From Struthio camelus (taxonomy: Eukaryota; Chordata; Aves; Struthioniformes; Struthionidae), in contig NC_090943.1 in assembly GCF_040807025.1 (NCBI RefSeq), positions 140,826,764 to 140,890,763 on the forward strand: DNA of 64,000 nt. Direction: 5' to 3'. The notes under the pieces were generated by a model that saw nothing but the letters and a program-made list of their open reading frames with translations, made no database searches and was not told where the DNA came from. Below, in pieces: positions 12,061 through 24,009 of this stretch; positions within the stretch are counted from its first letter, which is position 1, and every line of letters begins with the position of its first letter. The translations under genes and the position numbers were made by a program.

Positions 12061-15000
12061 TTAAAATCACCTCCTATACTCCTAAACCACCTCAAGGGGA
12101 AAACTACTACAAATATTGAAACTCAACACAGTGACAAATTACATGTTTTCTTGTTCAAGCACAGAGTTTCATGAGTTCTCTAAAGAAAATGCATCAGAAA
12201 GAGGTCCCAAGCACCAGCAGAACCACCACAAACACACTCGAGTCCACCAAAGCCTAACTTACTCCTCCTTACACTTTCTGATACCTGAGGCTTGTATTTT
12301 TTCCAGATTAAAACTCACGACACATAGCAGATCTCCCTGAGCTGGCCTGCTCACTGCAGCTGTGTAGCAGCCCCATGACTCCTTGGTGGGCCTGTTACAG
12401 AGCCTGCCTGGGGACTGAGATCTCCAGGGCAGCTCGCTCCTGCCAGTTCTCCAGACGGGCTGCTAAGGCCACGAGGGCAGACCACACAGGCTGCTGCAAA
12501 CACTGCCATGCCACTCTTGCAACACACTCTGCTCCCGTGCCTGGGGAAGTCATGGGCGTAACTACTCAGTCACTTTTCATCTCTAGACCCTACCTCAGCA
12601 AAACATGTACACATAACGAAATATATACTTACACACAGTGCTATATTGCAAAGCAACACATTAAAGCTTTGTTCAAACAAAGTTTTACAAGAAAAAAAAA
12701 TCTAGGTCAAAGTTGCAGCATTTTAATTTTTTTTGGAAAGATGAAAACTTAGAATTCTAACACTACAGGAGAAAAAAAATCCATAAAAATACACACAAAA
12801 GCCTTTTTGGCCAACCAGAATCTTACACTAACCATTTCAATACTGCTCTGCAATTTGCCTTCACAGAATATTGGGAATTTTTGTGAGTATCCAGTTGGCT
12901 GTTTAAGCTCGTCCACCTCAACTAATCTTTAATTTGTGAAAAATTTGCCCTTACACTAAAAAGCCCATGTTATTTTGCAGCCTCTAAATAAATGAGCTCT
13001 TTATGTGTTCCAAGTACTACTCATACATCTTGGGTGAGCTGACGGTGAGTCTATTTGTTTTTTACTCCTGGTATTATTTATAAGAGGAGACAAATATCAA
13101 AATACTGATGTTACTTAACAATTTACGGTTTTACTTATCATATACTTGAAAGTATCTTATATTTGCTATATGAGCTCTTTCATCCTTGTGTATTTGTTTC
13201 ATCATACACCACACATCATTTCACAGCTAAAATAGCACATGGAATCAGCAAATATCTTAAGCCACTGCTCTTTGTCTGCAAACTGATGTGTGCCAACTGC
13301 AGTGTATAAGATAATGAAACACTTCACATATTATTGGCCAAGTATATGAGCTGTTAAAAATGGGACCTCCCAGTCTTACAGCCAAACACCTGGCAAAGTT
13401 CAAATGAATTCCACAGGTTTGGTGAAGGCTCATTTTTTGTCACTTATTCCATGTCTACTCAGAGGTATTTTGGTTATATAAAAATGAAATATTTATAGGT
13501 CACTGTTTGGGAAGGAGCATCTTTACCAACACCCTCAGCAAATGAAAAGCAAACCAAAAAACATTGCTTAACATTCTGCCAAAATAAACCTTCTTTGGAG
13601 ACTGAAAAGGTTTGGCAAGACCATGACACAACCAGCATTTTCTCCCCAGTTTTTTTCCCATGTGCTGAACTCAATTATCACCAGCAGAACATCATGAAAA
13701 AAGTTCTAAATACCTCCTGTTCAAGGCAAAATTGGAAACTTTGTCATAAGTGAACCTGCTCATCGGTTCCTCTCTTCAGCCAAAAAAATTCAAATAGCCT
13801 GGATGACTTACAGAGAACTTAATGGTAACTCCTGAGGTCAGACAAATCCCAAATTTTGAAAGTCTTGAGGCTTGCCCATCTGTACGAGCACCTCTTCAAT
13901 GGGGCTGCTTCTTTAACTTCAGAACGAACATTACAGAGCTTCTTCATACATACGCCACAGCCTGCTCTCGCAGAGTCAAACAGTTTGAAATTCCCATTTG
14001 ACTTTTTAAAGTCTGGTGACCGCTCAACATGGCTTTTGTTTGCTAAATGTGAAGAGCACTCTTTCTCCAAACCAAATATTTTCAGGTCTGTGGTATATTT
14101 TGCTGCACAGGCAAACTCATGGCCTACTGTCACCTAAAAGGCTACATGCATGCCTATGCTAATAGAAGAAAATTCTTTGGGGATCTCAGGTCACCTGACA
14201 GTTGCTTGCAATGTTATCACGAGAATACACTTTTCCTAGTTTGATGATTTTAGGACTCAACTTTACACAGCATAACGCACCTTGTCAAAGCTACTATAAC
14301 AGAGTCTCTTAGGGATGAGGCTCTAATGGACAGGAGATGCACAGAAGAACTGAATGGCTCTTTAGTGATCTAAATATGGTTAACAAGTTGCACCAGAAGA
14401 AAAGAACTCAAAGCTCCTGTCTAACTTACTTGAGCTCTGTGGGGGGCTAATGTCCAGCACGCTCTTGGCGGTTATTGAAAAGCCTAGTAGGAGTCTGAAA
14501 ACACACAGCAGAGAAGGATCCAGTCCAAAAGCAGGGAAGTCACCCAAGAATAAAGGCATTCAGAACCTCATGCATGTAGGATGTTGGCTGAGACCTGTGA
14601 TAACCAAAGTTATTCCTATCTGTATAGTAGCCTATACAAAATGAAATGGTGGTTTCAGCGCAGCTAGTCAGTAGACAGATGTTTACATTACAGATGGAAC
14701 TATGTGGCAATCTCAGCAGAGAATCCAAGCAGTTTTGCTAGGTTAATTCACCACGGATAAGAGGAGAAAGTTTCCAAGTTTGATACTGCTCACCCTCCTT
14801 TATCATTCATGAGGTCAACCCAGGTCGCAGCCAAGAGGTCCTGCTGGGAGTGCTTATGCTTCTGCTATCTCTTCTGTTTGCATATACAGTAGTCCAGACG
14901 ATACAGCATTTCACACAGACGTTAAATTAGCAACTGCAGGCAATTTTTAAGTAATACCAACCACTCTTAAAGAAACAACACGTGACTTTTTTTTATACTT

Positions 15001-15439
15001 CTTTAACTCCTTAAACAATATTATCTTGCAAACTGGCTTAGAAATGTGAATAATCCCAAATTTCAGTGACCTTGGCCCCCTTGAGAGCCAGACTTGATGC
15101 ATGGACTAGCTGCTCTCAACTTTTTTCCCCAATGAATGTACACAGCCAGTCAGCTACAGCATAGAGCCATGTTCTTCAGATGATTTTGCTCCAAAACCAC
15201 ACAGGCAATGCATCTGTTGTTTTAAGGAGAAGGCTCCATGAGGGAAAACTGGCACATCCAAACTTCAAAAGGGCAACATAGGCCATCACCACTGAAACTT
15301 AATATCCAAACTACTTGCTTGAATCAATTTGTGGGTCGTACATTGTCTATTTGTCTTAAAAAACAGTCATTTGAGATGCCCTCTACTGAAACAGAGCACT
15401 AAGTTTTAGTCTCTGGTGTTCTTATCATGTCACAGCTAC
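12061..15439. other. No recognised gene (12.1-15.4 kb)
   Basis: Overlapping open frames on opposite strands at 13819-14137 mirror each other and have no family resemblance. I see nothing else of note. Confidence 0.5.
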
Positions 15440-15980
15440 CCCTCCGTCAGTGTGAGGTGGCCCCCATGGAATCTGATGAGTCTGTGCCAGTGTCGGGGCT
15501 CTGAGGGCAGTAATAGGCTTTAATATCCCTGATTAGCCTCATCTAGGGCCTCCCCCAACGCAAGGCAGCAGGACCCTATTACAGCTCAACCCAGGTCCAT
15601 CAGTGCCTGCCCCAGCAGTGCCGTAACAGTGCCACAGCTCTGTCTGGCCATGGACCCCAACCTGCAGGGTGGCTGCCTAGCCTGGCCTCAGCTTGGCCCC
15701 ATCACCACAGCCCTGCCCAGACATCACAGGAGCTGATCCTGAACCCCCACCTGCAGACTGACTTCCCGGCTTGACCTCAGACCTGCCTCAGCACCATGAT
15801 CCGGCCTGGCGATCTCCGCTCTTAGTTGAACCTGGCCACCTTCTCTGGGCCTGCTCTGCTTCCCCAGCAGGCGGTGGGACGGGCCCGGCGGCGAGGCCCT
15901 CCCACCACCAGGAGCAGGGGCTCCTGGCCCCCAGGGAGCCCCTGGCCCAGGCAGCGCCCTGACAGCCCCCGAGGACTGCC
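15440..15980. repeat. GC-rich sequence with internal quasi-repeats, unclassified
   Basis: This block adjoins the CpG island but is CpG-poor. Loosely repeated phrases recur (CCTGGCCTCAGCTTGGCCCC, CGGCTTGACCTCAGACCTGCC, ACCTGCAGACTGAC, AACCTGCAGGGTGGC). It may be an eroded GC-rich repeat or an old LTR; I could not classify it. Open frames here look like composition effects. Confidence 0.35.
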
Positions 15981-15989
15981 ACTCTGCCC

Positions 15990-16640
15990 ACAGGCTTGCG
16001 TGTGGGATCCTTCAGAGGAGTTAAATAACAAGTTGCCTCTTCTGGAAAACACCACGAGGATAATCCAGCCTTTCAGCAGGTAACGGGGGCAGGGAAAAAA
16101 TAAAAATTTAAAAAAAAGAATATTCCAAGTAGCAAGCAAGGGCAGGCTGTGAGCACCGTACCTGGAGAGGCTTACGTCCTGCAGCCGTCGTTTTTTTTTA
16201 GTTTTGGCACAAAACAGGCGGAAAGCGGGCCCGAGAACGACAGGCACCCGCTGCGGCCGTTTGCGCGGCCCGGCGCTGCCGCCGCCGCCCGCCAAGCCGT
16301 TGGGCAGGGCGGCATCTAGCGGCCGCCGCGAGGCGCCGCCGGCCGCCGCGGCGGGAGGGCGGGTGCCAGCTGCGGCGCGGCGGCGGCGGCGGGACGGGGC
16401 GAAGCCGGGGTGGGCCGAGGCGGCCTCTCGGAGCGGGCTCTGCCGATGGCGCCGGCTGCCGCCAGCGCCCGGCCCGCCCCACCCCGCGCGCGACGGACCG
16501 TTAACGGCCGCCGCCGGCGCCGGCCGCTCCCGTGCCTTTTCTCCCCCTTTCCCCCCCCCCACACCATCGGCTTTTTTATGATGAGATGGACACCCCCCCC
16601 CCCCGCGCGTTTGATCCGCGTTTCTACTCTGGGTGCCGTC
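15990..16640. promoter_or_regulatory. CpG island, probable promoter
   Basis: This is the densest CpG region in the window, with the core at about 16200-16520 (repeated GCCGCCGCC, GCGGCGCGGC and CGCGCG). Sequence on both sides is AT-rich. Vertebrate CpG islands of this kind usually mark the promoter of a widely expressed gene. A consensus donor on the minus strand supports transcription to the left. Open frames on both strands here are low-complexity alanine, glycine, proline and arginine tracts caused by base composition. No TATA box stands out. The gene it drives is not identifiable in the window. Confidence 0.7.
16162..16562 (-). other. Possible first exon of an unidentified minus-strand gene
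   Basis: The minus strand has a near-perfect donor, CTCTCCAG/GTACGG, with its last exon base at 16162, just downstream of the CpG-island core. An open frame starts at an ATG at 16562 and runs through to this donor (about 133 codons, rich in A, G, P and R). Its composition may simply reflect the CpG island, so the exon could equally be a 5' UTR. A second donor-like GACGTAAGC lies a few bases upstream. No downstream exon is recognised in positions 1-16000, so any gene would continue past the left edge of the window. Confidence 0.35.
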
Positions 16641-18632
16641 TGCCTGCCTTCGGATCGCAAATGTCCTCCAAGGGTAAACTTTGTCATTTTAATCTTCATC
16701 GAGACATTTCCTCTCATCAAAAGCAATAAACACAGCGTTTCACAGGGTCCCTTCTCCAAGCCGTAACCTGGACGGCTGCCTCGCACAGGCACGGTTAGCA
16801 GGTGTCTGCTTGGTTAGTTACCACACGTACCACCCTTGAACAGATATAGTCCCCTACAGTTACCTGACCCTAGCATTAACTCCCTAACATAGATTTTTTT
16901 TTCCCCCTGGTTTCCCTTTTTTTTTTTTAATCTTTTTTTCTGTTAAAAAAAAAAAATCCTAATTTCAGTTATTTAGCAACTGCGTAGAAAACTTTTGGGT
17001 TAAACGCTGTGCAGAAGCAGCCCTTCACCAAGCACCGCAATGCAGCCGCTTGCAAGCCGAGGCAGGGCGGGGGGGGGGGGGGGGGGGTAACACAGTTCAC
17101 AGCGCTGTGACAGAAAGTAGGGGCAGAAATGAAAAACGGTGCATCCAATCAAAATGGCAAAGAGAGGTTAGACTGCAAAATACAAGTAACCAAACGGGAA
17201 GGCAGCCCAGATGCAGAACCTGAAATCCATGCTCTCACACAGAAATGGCACGTAACACTTAATGACATCAAGTGGTCACGACCCAAGTTTCAAATCTCAT
17301 CCCAAGAAACAGCATCTCTTCTAATCCAATTCCCACTATGATCACATCAGGGCACTGGTTCAACGATGACTCGGAGGGAAGACAGCCATGTGTTGAATCA
17401 CCATCCCCACTTCCTGCAGCCTGGTCTTTCAAGTCTTTATCCAGTTACCAGCTCCTGAAGTGAACCTTCTTATCGTGTGAAATGTGGTGAAGTCACAGGC
17501 CCCCACAGACTATGTCTATACATACTCTCCCTCCTCCATGTTTCTGTCTGGAAATTTGTTGCTCATGCTGTTCATATGAACATTTTTCTCGCTAAGATCC
17601 AACTAAAATTATTCATAAAATGAATCAGGTTTGCCAGAAACTGTATGGATTGTGAGAGTTTATTAATTTGTTCTGTACATATAGATGCCACGATACTATG
17701 AAAAGGTTCCTATATAGGTTTCATTCATGAAAAAGCTGAACACTTACCTGACAATGTTTTTCCTGTTAAAAATGCAACTAGAATGAATACAGTAATACTT
17801 AGTAAAAAAAACTCCCATTAACATCAGTGGATTTGAGATAGGGATGCTACTCCCAAATGATAAAAAATTAATCACTATCTCAGTGATAGTGATTACTCAG
17901 CATGCTTTAATCTACCCCCTTCCAAAAACACAGAACAGATCTAAACAAACACATATACCAAGATATTTGACAGCGAGAGGTCAATATCTTTTTGCTATGA
18001 TCTCAACCAGTTAGCTCTCTGTTTTAGTTTGTTGAGACAAACCTAATTAACAAATTCAAACAGCATTTCTCAAAATGCTAGATCTAATCTTAAAATATAT
18101 AAATCACAAGGGAAAATTGCACATAACCCTTGATCTGCTAAGTTTTTCTGCAGAAACCTTTTACACAGCTACTCAAGTTCATTTAGGTGTACAGAACTAG
18201 ACTGAAATAGGTGAAATTTTACCTAAGTCAGGCTGTGATCCTGCCTTGGGTAGCCTTAAGGGAGTGTATTTTGAGCACATTTAGATGGGACCTGTGTAGG
18301 TTTGCATTGGAACAGGTAATTAGCAGGTGAATGGGCGCAAAAGACAACCATTCTGAACACACCTGCAGTGCAAAGGAATAGAAATTCAGACCTAAATTAC
18401 AAGTGAAAACAGGAGTACTCAAGGCATGGCACAAGGCTGGAAAATTACTTTGCAACCAGAGTAAGCAAGCAAAGACCAACAGTGAGTCATTTTCTATGCC
18501 AACATCCAGACGCTGAGGTAAAGAAAGCAAAATTTCCTGAATTTCTACAAACAAAAGAATTCCCATGCAAAGCAATGAGGAGGATGCAATCACTAGCAAG
18601 GATGAAGGAATAATGCCAAACTTGAGAGACAA
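16641..18632. other. Flank of the CpG island, no recognised gene
   Basis: The region holds T-rich and A-rich runs near 16890-16960, the G19 run, and chance frames only. A + strand donor-like CCAAGGGTAAAC near 16668 would suit a + strand first exon, but no partner exon was seen. Confidence 0.45.
17069..17087 (+). repeat. G19 homopolymer
   Basis: An uninterrupted run of 19 guanines follows GGCAGGGC. It can form a G-quadruplex, and its length is a likely sequencing uncertainty. Confidence 0.9.
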
Positions 18633-18802
18633 GAGGGGAGGGAGAGGGAGAGGGAGAGAGACGGAGGGGAGAGAGAGACGAGGAGAGGGAGAGAGACGAG
18701 GAAGGAGAGAGAGGGAGAGAGACGAGGAGACGGAGAGAGAGGGAGAGAGACGAGGAGAGAGAGAGAGAGACGAGGACAGAGAGAGAGACGAGAGAGAGAG
18801 AG

Positions 18803-18834
<32 letters not shown>

Positions 18835-18972
18835 CGAGAGAGAGGGAGAGAGAGAGACGAGAGAGAGGGAGAGAGAGAGACGAGAGAGAGGGAGAGAGAC
18901 GAGGAGAGAGAGAGAGAGAGACGAGAGATGAGACGAGAGACGAGAGGATGAGGAGAGAGAGAGACAAGACAA
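18633..18972 (+). repeat. Long GA-rich purine microsatellite/minisatellite
   Basis: About 340 nt of almost pure purine on the + strand is built of GAGAGA runs punctuated by GACGAG, giving irregular 20-30-nt higher-order units. Pyrimidines occur almost only as the C of GACGAG. Such tracts can adopt triplex (H-DNA) structure. Open frames on either strand encode only low-complexity Arg/Glu or Ser/Leu and are not genes. Confidence 0.95.
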
Positions 18973-21026
18973 GACAGAAATACAGACAGGAAATAAGACA
19001 GTGACATTCATTGTGGGAAAATGCTGTTAATACAACTGTAGAATACTAATAAGAAATAAAAAGATGTTTCATGAGTAAGAAATATCAAATGCTGACAATG
19101 TCAAAGAGAGAGAGTAGCCACAAATAAACCATGAACTGATGGAGCATTAAGGCCCTATCTGACTGGCAGTACCCAAGAGTAATTTTTAGCTCCCTGTCCC
19201 AAGCACATATCTTAACAATATTTCAACTCCATGCCATGGGAAAACTGAGAGAACACCATCCTTACACAATAATTGGGTTCTCACAAGAAGGAAATGCAGG
19301 TGCAAAATGGCCCTACAGAGTCCTTAAACCAGGCCCCAGTCTGACACTCAGGGACCCAGGACCATTGAGCACACCACAGACTAGTCCAAGGTAGGCACCC
19401 AAAAGTCTGTATACAGCCTGAGCTTGCAAAGTAGTCAGCGCTGTTTCAGGACATAGTATTTCTGCACGCTGAACAGCGCCTCCCTGCTCCTCATGGTTGT
19501 GCCCTCTGAGCCAACAGCATGATGCTGCTTCTGTGAGCCTGAGAGCAGGTGCTCCACAGCAGAGATCAAAGAGTGAGCACAAGGCAAAATGTTCTAAGGC
19601 AGTCAAGCAGCAGGACCGTGGTCACTATTTTTAATAATCTAGATGTCATGCTCAGTCTGTGTGTCCTAAGCTGCTCCAGAAGATTGGAGGAGCAGTTTTG
19701 CCAATGCCACAACATTAAAGACAACATAAATTATTCTCTCTCCAACTTAAAGGCCACAAACACAAGCCTGCGCTGCTGAGACGTTTTGAACCATCTCAGC
19801 CAGGAATTTGTTTTTCAGGGAAAGTGCCCCGCTGTACATACAGCCTTAAGTCTGCTCCCTTTTGAGGTGTTGTCTAAGCTCTTCCTCCAGCTCTCATTCC
19901 TGAGTTCGCCTATACTTTTCCTTCTCTAGCTACCTCATGGTGCTTGCTGCCTTATTTTCCATCCCACATGCTGGAAGGACCCCATTTTCAACATTTACTG
20001 TGGATCTCTTCTTTGTTTTCTTTGGTCTTCCATCTTCATTGCCACCAACATGCAAACAATTTGAGGAGAATTCTTTTCGGCTGAAGGAAGCAACAGAACG
20101 AAGCAGGGGATAATAGATGCAAAATGAGTTTGTGTGGCTTAGAGGGGTTCCGCATCAGGCAGAGGTAAAGTACTGCAACAGCAAACAAATACAAAATCAA
20201 TTAACTCGTCCCAGAAAAATTACTGAGGACTACATGAGAAAAAAAAAGGTAAAAAAGGTAAAAAAAAAAAAAACACAGCCTGTCGAGAAAGCCAGAGAGA
20301 CTGTTGACAAGTGAGTTTATCATTCTGTATCCTGCCAACCTCCTCTTATTACAGCATCCAGCAACCATCAGCCCACCCAGGTCCTTCTGTCAGAAGAGCT
20401 GGATGCTGTAACTGAAAAGTGTGGAGAGAGTTGTGGAAAAGGTGTCCAAACCCCAAAGCCTCACACACAGCACCTTAAGTTTGACTGAGTAATTTCCAAA
20501 ATCATGGCCAGACCCTAATGAATAACTTTTCAGAGTAATTTTGTGAATGTTTCTGTTAACACGTTGAGTGTATAATCTTAATTTCTTCATCTGCCGTTAC
20601 CCTGGGCTAATAGGCATTATATTTCTTTCAAGAAACAGCAGAGAACAATGCTGCTGCACTCAGTCAGGGGCATCTTCTGGAAGAAGGAGGAAATCACTCT
20701 TTTCCAAGAGCAATTGAGCAACATTTCAGGGAAAAAACGTCTGGAGTGCAGAACAGGTCACGGAGAGAGTGGAGAAAAGCACAAGGAGGAGTCCGCAGCA
20801 CCAGCAGTCAGGGGAGTTCTGAGAAAAGCAGAGGACACACACAACCAAGTGTCCAAGCTGATGTAAAGATTTCTCCTGGGATGCTGGAGGTGATTGTGAA
20901 GACTTTGCTGCAATGCAGGAAGCCACTGAAAGTTGTGGACTGAGAGAAAGACCAGAACTTAAGGATAATACAAGTAGATAACAGGGCAGATGACATAAAT
21001 TGGTTACAAACCCTTTTTATCTTCTA
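18973..21026. other. No recognised gene (19.0-21.0 kb)
   Basis: Unique-looking sequence with A-rich runs at about 20240-20275 and only short frames. Confidence 0.5.
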
Positions 21027-21036
21027 ATGAAACTCA
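21027..21036 (+). repeat. Left target-site duplication of the U6-CR1 insertion
   Basis: ATGAAACTCA abuts the first U6 nucleotides and is repeated exactly at 21200-21209, directly after the CR1 3' end. Its last base could equally be U6 position 1 mutated from G to A. Confidence 0.8.
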
Positions 21037-21199
21037 TGCTCACTTCAGCAGCAGATATACTAAAATTGGAACAATACAGAGATTAGCATGGCACCTGCAC
21101 AAGTTTGGAAGGGGAGGGCAGGAGCGGGAGGAGGATAAGCAGGAGTTTGGACTAGATCACCTCCCGAGGTCCCTTTCAACCTAAGTTATTCCTTGTTTC
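21037..21199 (+). pseudogene. U6 snRNA-CR1 chimeric retropseudogene
   Basis: Positions 21037-21103 match U6 spliceosomal RNA from about nucleotide 2 to 71, including ATATACTAAAATTGGAAC, ATACAGAGA and GATTAGCATGG. There are several substitutions and a 3-nt deletion in the ACAGAGAAGA region. The U6 3' part is missing. From about 21150 the sequence is a CR1 3' end in + orientation (GGACTAGAT, CCTCCCGAGGTCCC, CAACCT), ending in a decayed ATTCTATG-like unit. Positions 21104-21149 are G-rich and could belong to the CR1 3' UTR. A 10-bp direct repeat flanks the whole unit. U6/L1 chimeras made by template switching during reverse transcription are known in mammals; here the partner is CR1. It lacks the U6 3' stem and is presumably not a functional snRNA. 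Confidence 0.85.
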
Positions 21200-21209
21200 A
21201 TGAAACTCA
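21200..21209 (+). repeat. Right target-site duplication of the U6-CR1 insertion
   Basis: This is an exact copy of the ATGAAACTCA at 21027-21036. It lies immediately after the CR1-type terminal unit, as expected for a target-primed retroposition event. Confidence 0.8.
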
Positions 21210-22149
21210 CCTTCCTAGATTCAAGTCTTATTCACGTTAAAGAGAAGGTGTAAGAAAGATCTTCCACAAACCTTTGGCTAACTCAGACCAATCTATCCAG
21301 ACTGATTAAAGAAATATCATGGTATTTTTTTGTGAATTCTGTTTAATTTGTTGGCATTTCAGACAAATATTACTCCTTCCTATTTGTATGTCGTCTAAGA
21401 CAAAATTATCTTAGACTCTTGATTCACCAAGCTATTTTAATCCCCTTCCGTCTATTCCTCTGTGCCCTGCTCTCAACCCACAATTTGTTTCCCTGTCCTA
21501 TGGCTTACCCATTGAGGACTGAAAAGGTTTCAAGTGGTAGCCATATAGTTGCAGGGTAATGAAACTCAAAACACACGTATGTTCTGTTTTCCTTTTCTTC
21601 CTAAATGGCAATGTATATCTTTATTCAGTCCCCATGTTATCTCCCTACTTTCTTCTGAATTACAGATGATAGTAGCAGAATGATTAGGTTCCTTACCTGC
21701 AGATGCACACACACATATTCACATGTATACATATACACTCATAGCAGACAATCAAGTCTTGTGCATTTATTGTTTCCTTTCTTATGCTTTCATAGAAAAC
21801 CCATACCTCATGCATTTGCAATGCAGTGATTCAGTGCTGGTCCCATCCTTTGCTCTGCTGACCAGCTGCAACCTGTGTACTCTCAGGGAGGCATCCAGGC
21901 TGCATTCTAGCTGGGGACACCTACACAGGACTACAGAGCCTCCTGCCTAGGTGTAGTCCAACTTCACAGCCCTCTCTGTTGCATGACTGTCCTGTAAAAA
22001 GCAAGGACAGCCCTATCACACTATGTGCGCTTCTCTCTTGTGTGTCAAAGCAGACAAAATGTGAGAGGTCTAGATACGCACCACACATCTTCAGTGGACC
22101 TGCCATGCCTTCCTTTGGTTCTAGCCTTTATATATACAAGAAAGAGAAT

Positions 22150-22350
22150 AATAGTGAGCAGAATTGGAAGTCAGGAATCCTAGGTTCTCCTTTTAGATTT
22201 GTCACAGACTCACTTTCTAATCCTCAGCAGGCTACTTCATATTCACATCTCAGCTCCACCATATACAAGAGGGGTGATTATAGCAACATCATAGCAGAAG
22301 CCACAGGACTTCATATTTATAGAGCTCTTTGCAAATACAAACAGCACAAA
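22150..22350 (-). repeat. MIR-like SINE fragment
   Basis: TCAGGAATCCTAGGTTCTCC, a TTTGTCACAGACTCACTTTC block and a final AGAGCTCTTTGCAAATAC follow the layout of amniote MIR-like SINEs, with the tRNA-unrelated core in reverse orientation. It is diverged. Confidence 0.5.
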
Positions 22351-24009
22351 AACATAAATTATTTTCTGTATCCTCTTCAAAATAAAATATGCAGAACCAA
22401 GTAATTTCTCACAGTTTCTGCACTGGCAAGGAGTAGGGAGTGGCCTCAAGTGACAAAAGGTCGAGCCTTCGCACAGATCTGTGATATCAGATAAACAAAA
22501 TTTGCCAGTTTAATGAGTTACTGCAAGTTAGTCAACCGTTTTGGTGCTTTGGCCCCCCCGCAAGTGCACTAACCATTGATTACAGTCACACGCTACCTGT
22601 TATTCTGGTTCATTCAGTACCTCAGTACTCCACAGCAGTACCTCCTCATGTGTTTGAACCGTGATACTGGCATTCCCACGCCACACAGTGTTAGACAACC
22701 AGACAACTGTGCTGATCACATATTTCCTCTTTACTTTAATAGGCCTTTCAGGAATGAACAGGCATTCCCTTGTATACTACCATGGTTCCCATCACTTGAT
22801 GGTCACACTTAATTAACCACTAGTTTAGGAGAGAGCTGGTTACACTTCATTTCATTAAGTGATTTCATGATCACCAGAGATGCACTGACAGCTCCATTAG
22901 CTGAAGCTCTGTGAAAAAGGGGTAGCAGAGGCAACAGTAACATTTTACAGCACTTCCTTGCCAGTGATTTTCCAGGCACTACTAATTACAGAGTACAGCT
23001 AGTTATGCTTCCATTCCTATTTAGGTTTTCAGCTCAATGGTCTTGAAGCAAGATAGACCATAACTATTACTAGTACCTTTTTCAGTTTTGGTCCCTAAGT
23101 CCTTAAAGTCATCATTTTTATTTAAAATGTGTACTAAGCATTTCTTCATCTGTCTTTCCTCCTTCAGCTTCCTTTGCTCGTGGTCAGCAATTAAAAATGT
23201 AACCAAAAAACAAGTGGAAAGCAAGGAAATGTTAAAAGGTTCTACAGCATAATAAACTGGGCAGTTTAAGAACAGCAGGCAGTTAATTCTAAAATACATA
23301 AGTATCACACAACAGAAAAAACACCACTAATGTTTTATATATTAGCAAAAGAATATGCACATTACATGACACCTGTAAAACCATACCCTAAAGCTGTATC
23401 CCATAGAAACGATCCTTCTTACAATAGTTTATATTCATTCATAACAATTTGTAATGGACACACATTCTAATTTTTTCTAATGAGAAAGAAATTTTTTTAG
23501 TTCAATGGGGAGAATTTTGCATCACTATACTTCAATTCTAGATCGAAAGTTCAGTCTGCCTGAATTTTAAGACATACTTGAGTTTAAGAGAAAAAAAAAG
23601 TGTTAGGAAAACACCATCATAAAGTAAGGTGAGATGAAAGAGGTACAGAAGCATAGCACAAGCCAAAAATAATGCCAATTACTTTAATTTTGTTTAAAGG
23701 CTTTTCTCTCTTTCCCAGAAATTTGCGTTCACAAATTGTGAAAATTCATAAACAGTTTGCATTTCATTTAGAACTAGCATCTTTGCTCTAAATGTCTACT
23801 CTGTCTCAAATCATGATGAAATACCAGAAAATTTACTATTCACTATAAGCACACAGGAAGAAAAACAAAAATAGCTTGTGCCAAAGAGTCAAACAACGTG
23901 TCTACTTGTTACTGCCATTCTTTAGAGACCTATTGTATACAAAGATCATGAGAATCATGTGTTGATGAAAAGCTTCCCATAAATTTAATCTGTTTTCATT
24001 TTATGTGTA
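22351..24009. other. No recognised gene (22.4-24.0 kb)
   Basis: AT-rich sequence between the MIR-like fragment and the CR1 element, with nothing recognised. Confidence 0.5.

Noticed and set aside
13819-14137. Mirror-image open frames on both strands
   Set aside because: Both are about 100 codons with no recognised family. Mutual overlap is typical of a stop-poor chance stretch.
16198-16581. Several overlapping open frames in the CpG island
   Set aside because: High GC depletes stop codons on both strands. The predicted A, G, P and R tracts carry no domain, so only the splice donor was used as evidence.
18565-19007. Long open frames on both strands over the GA tract
   Set aside because: They encode only Arg/Glu or Ser/Leu runs produced by the dinucleotide repeat.
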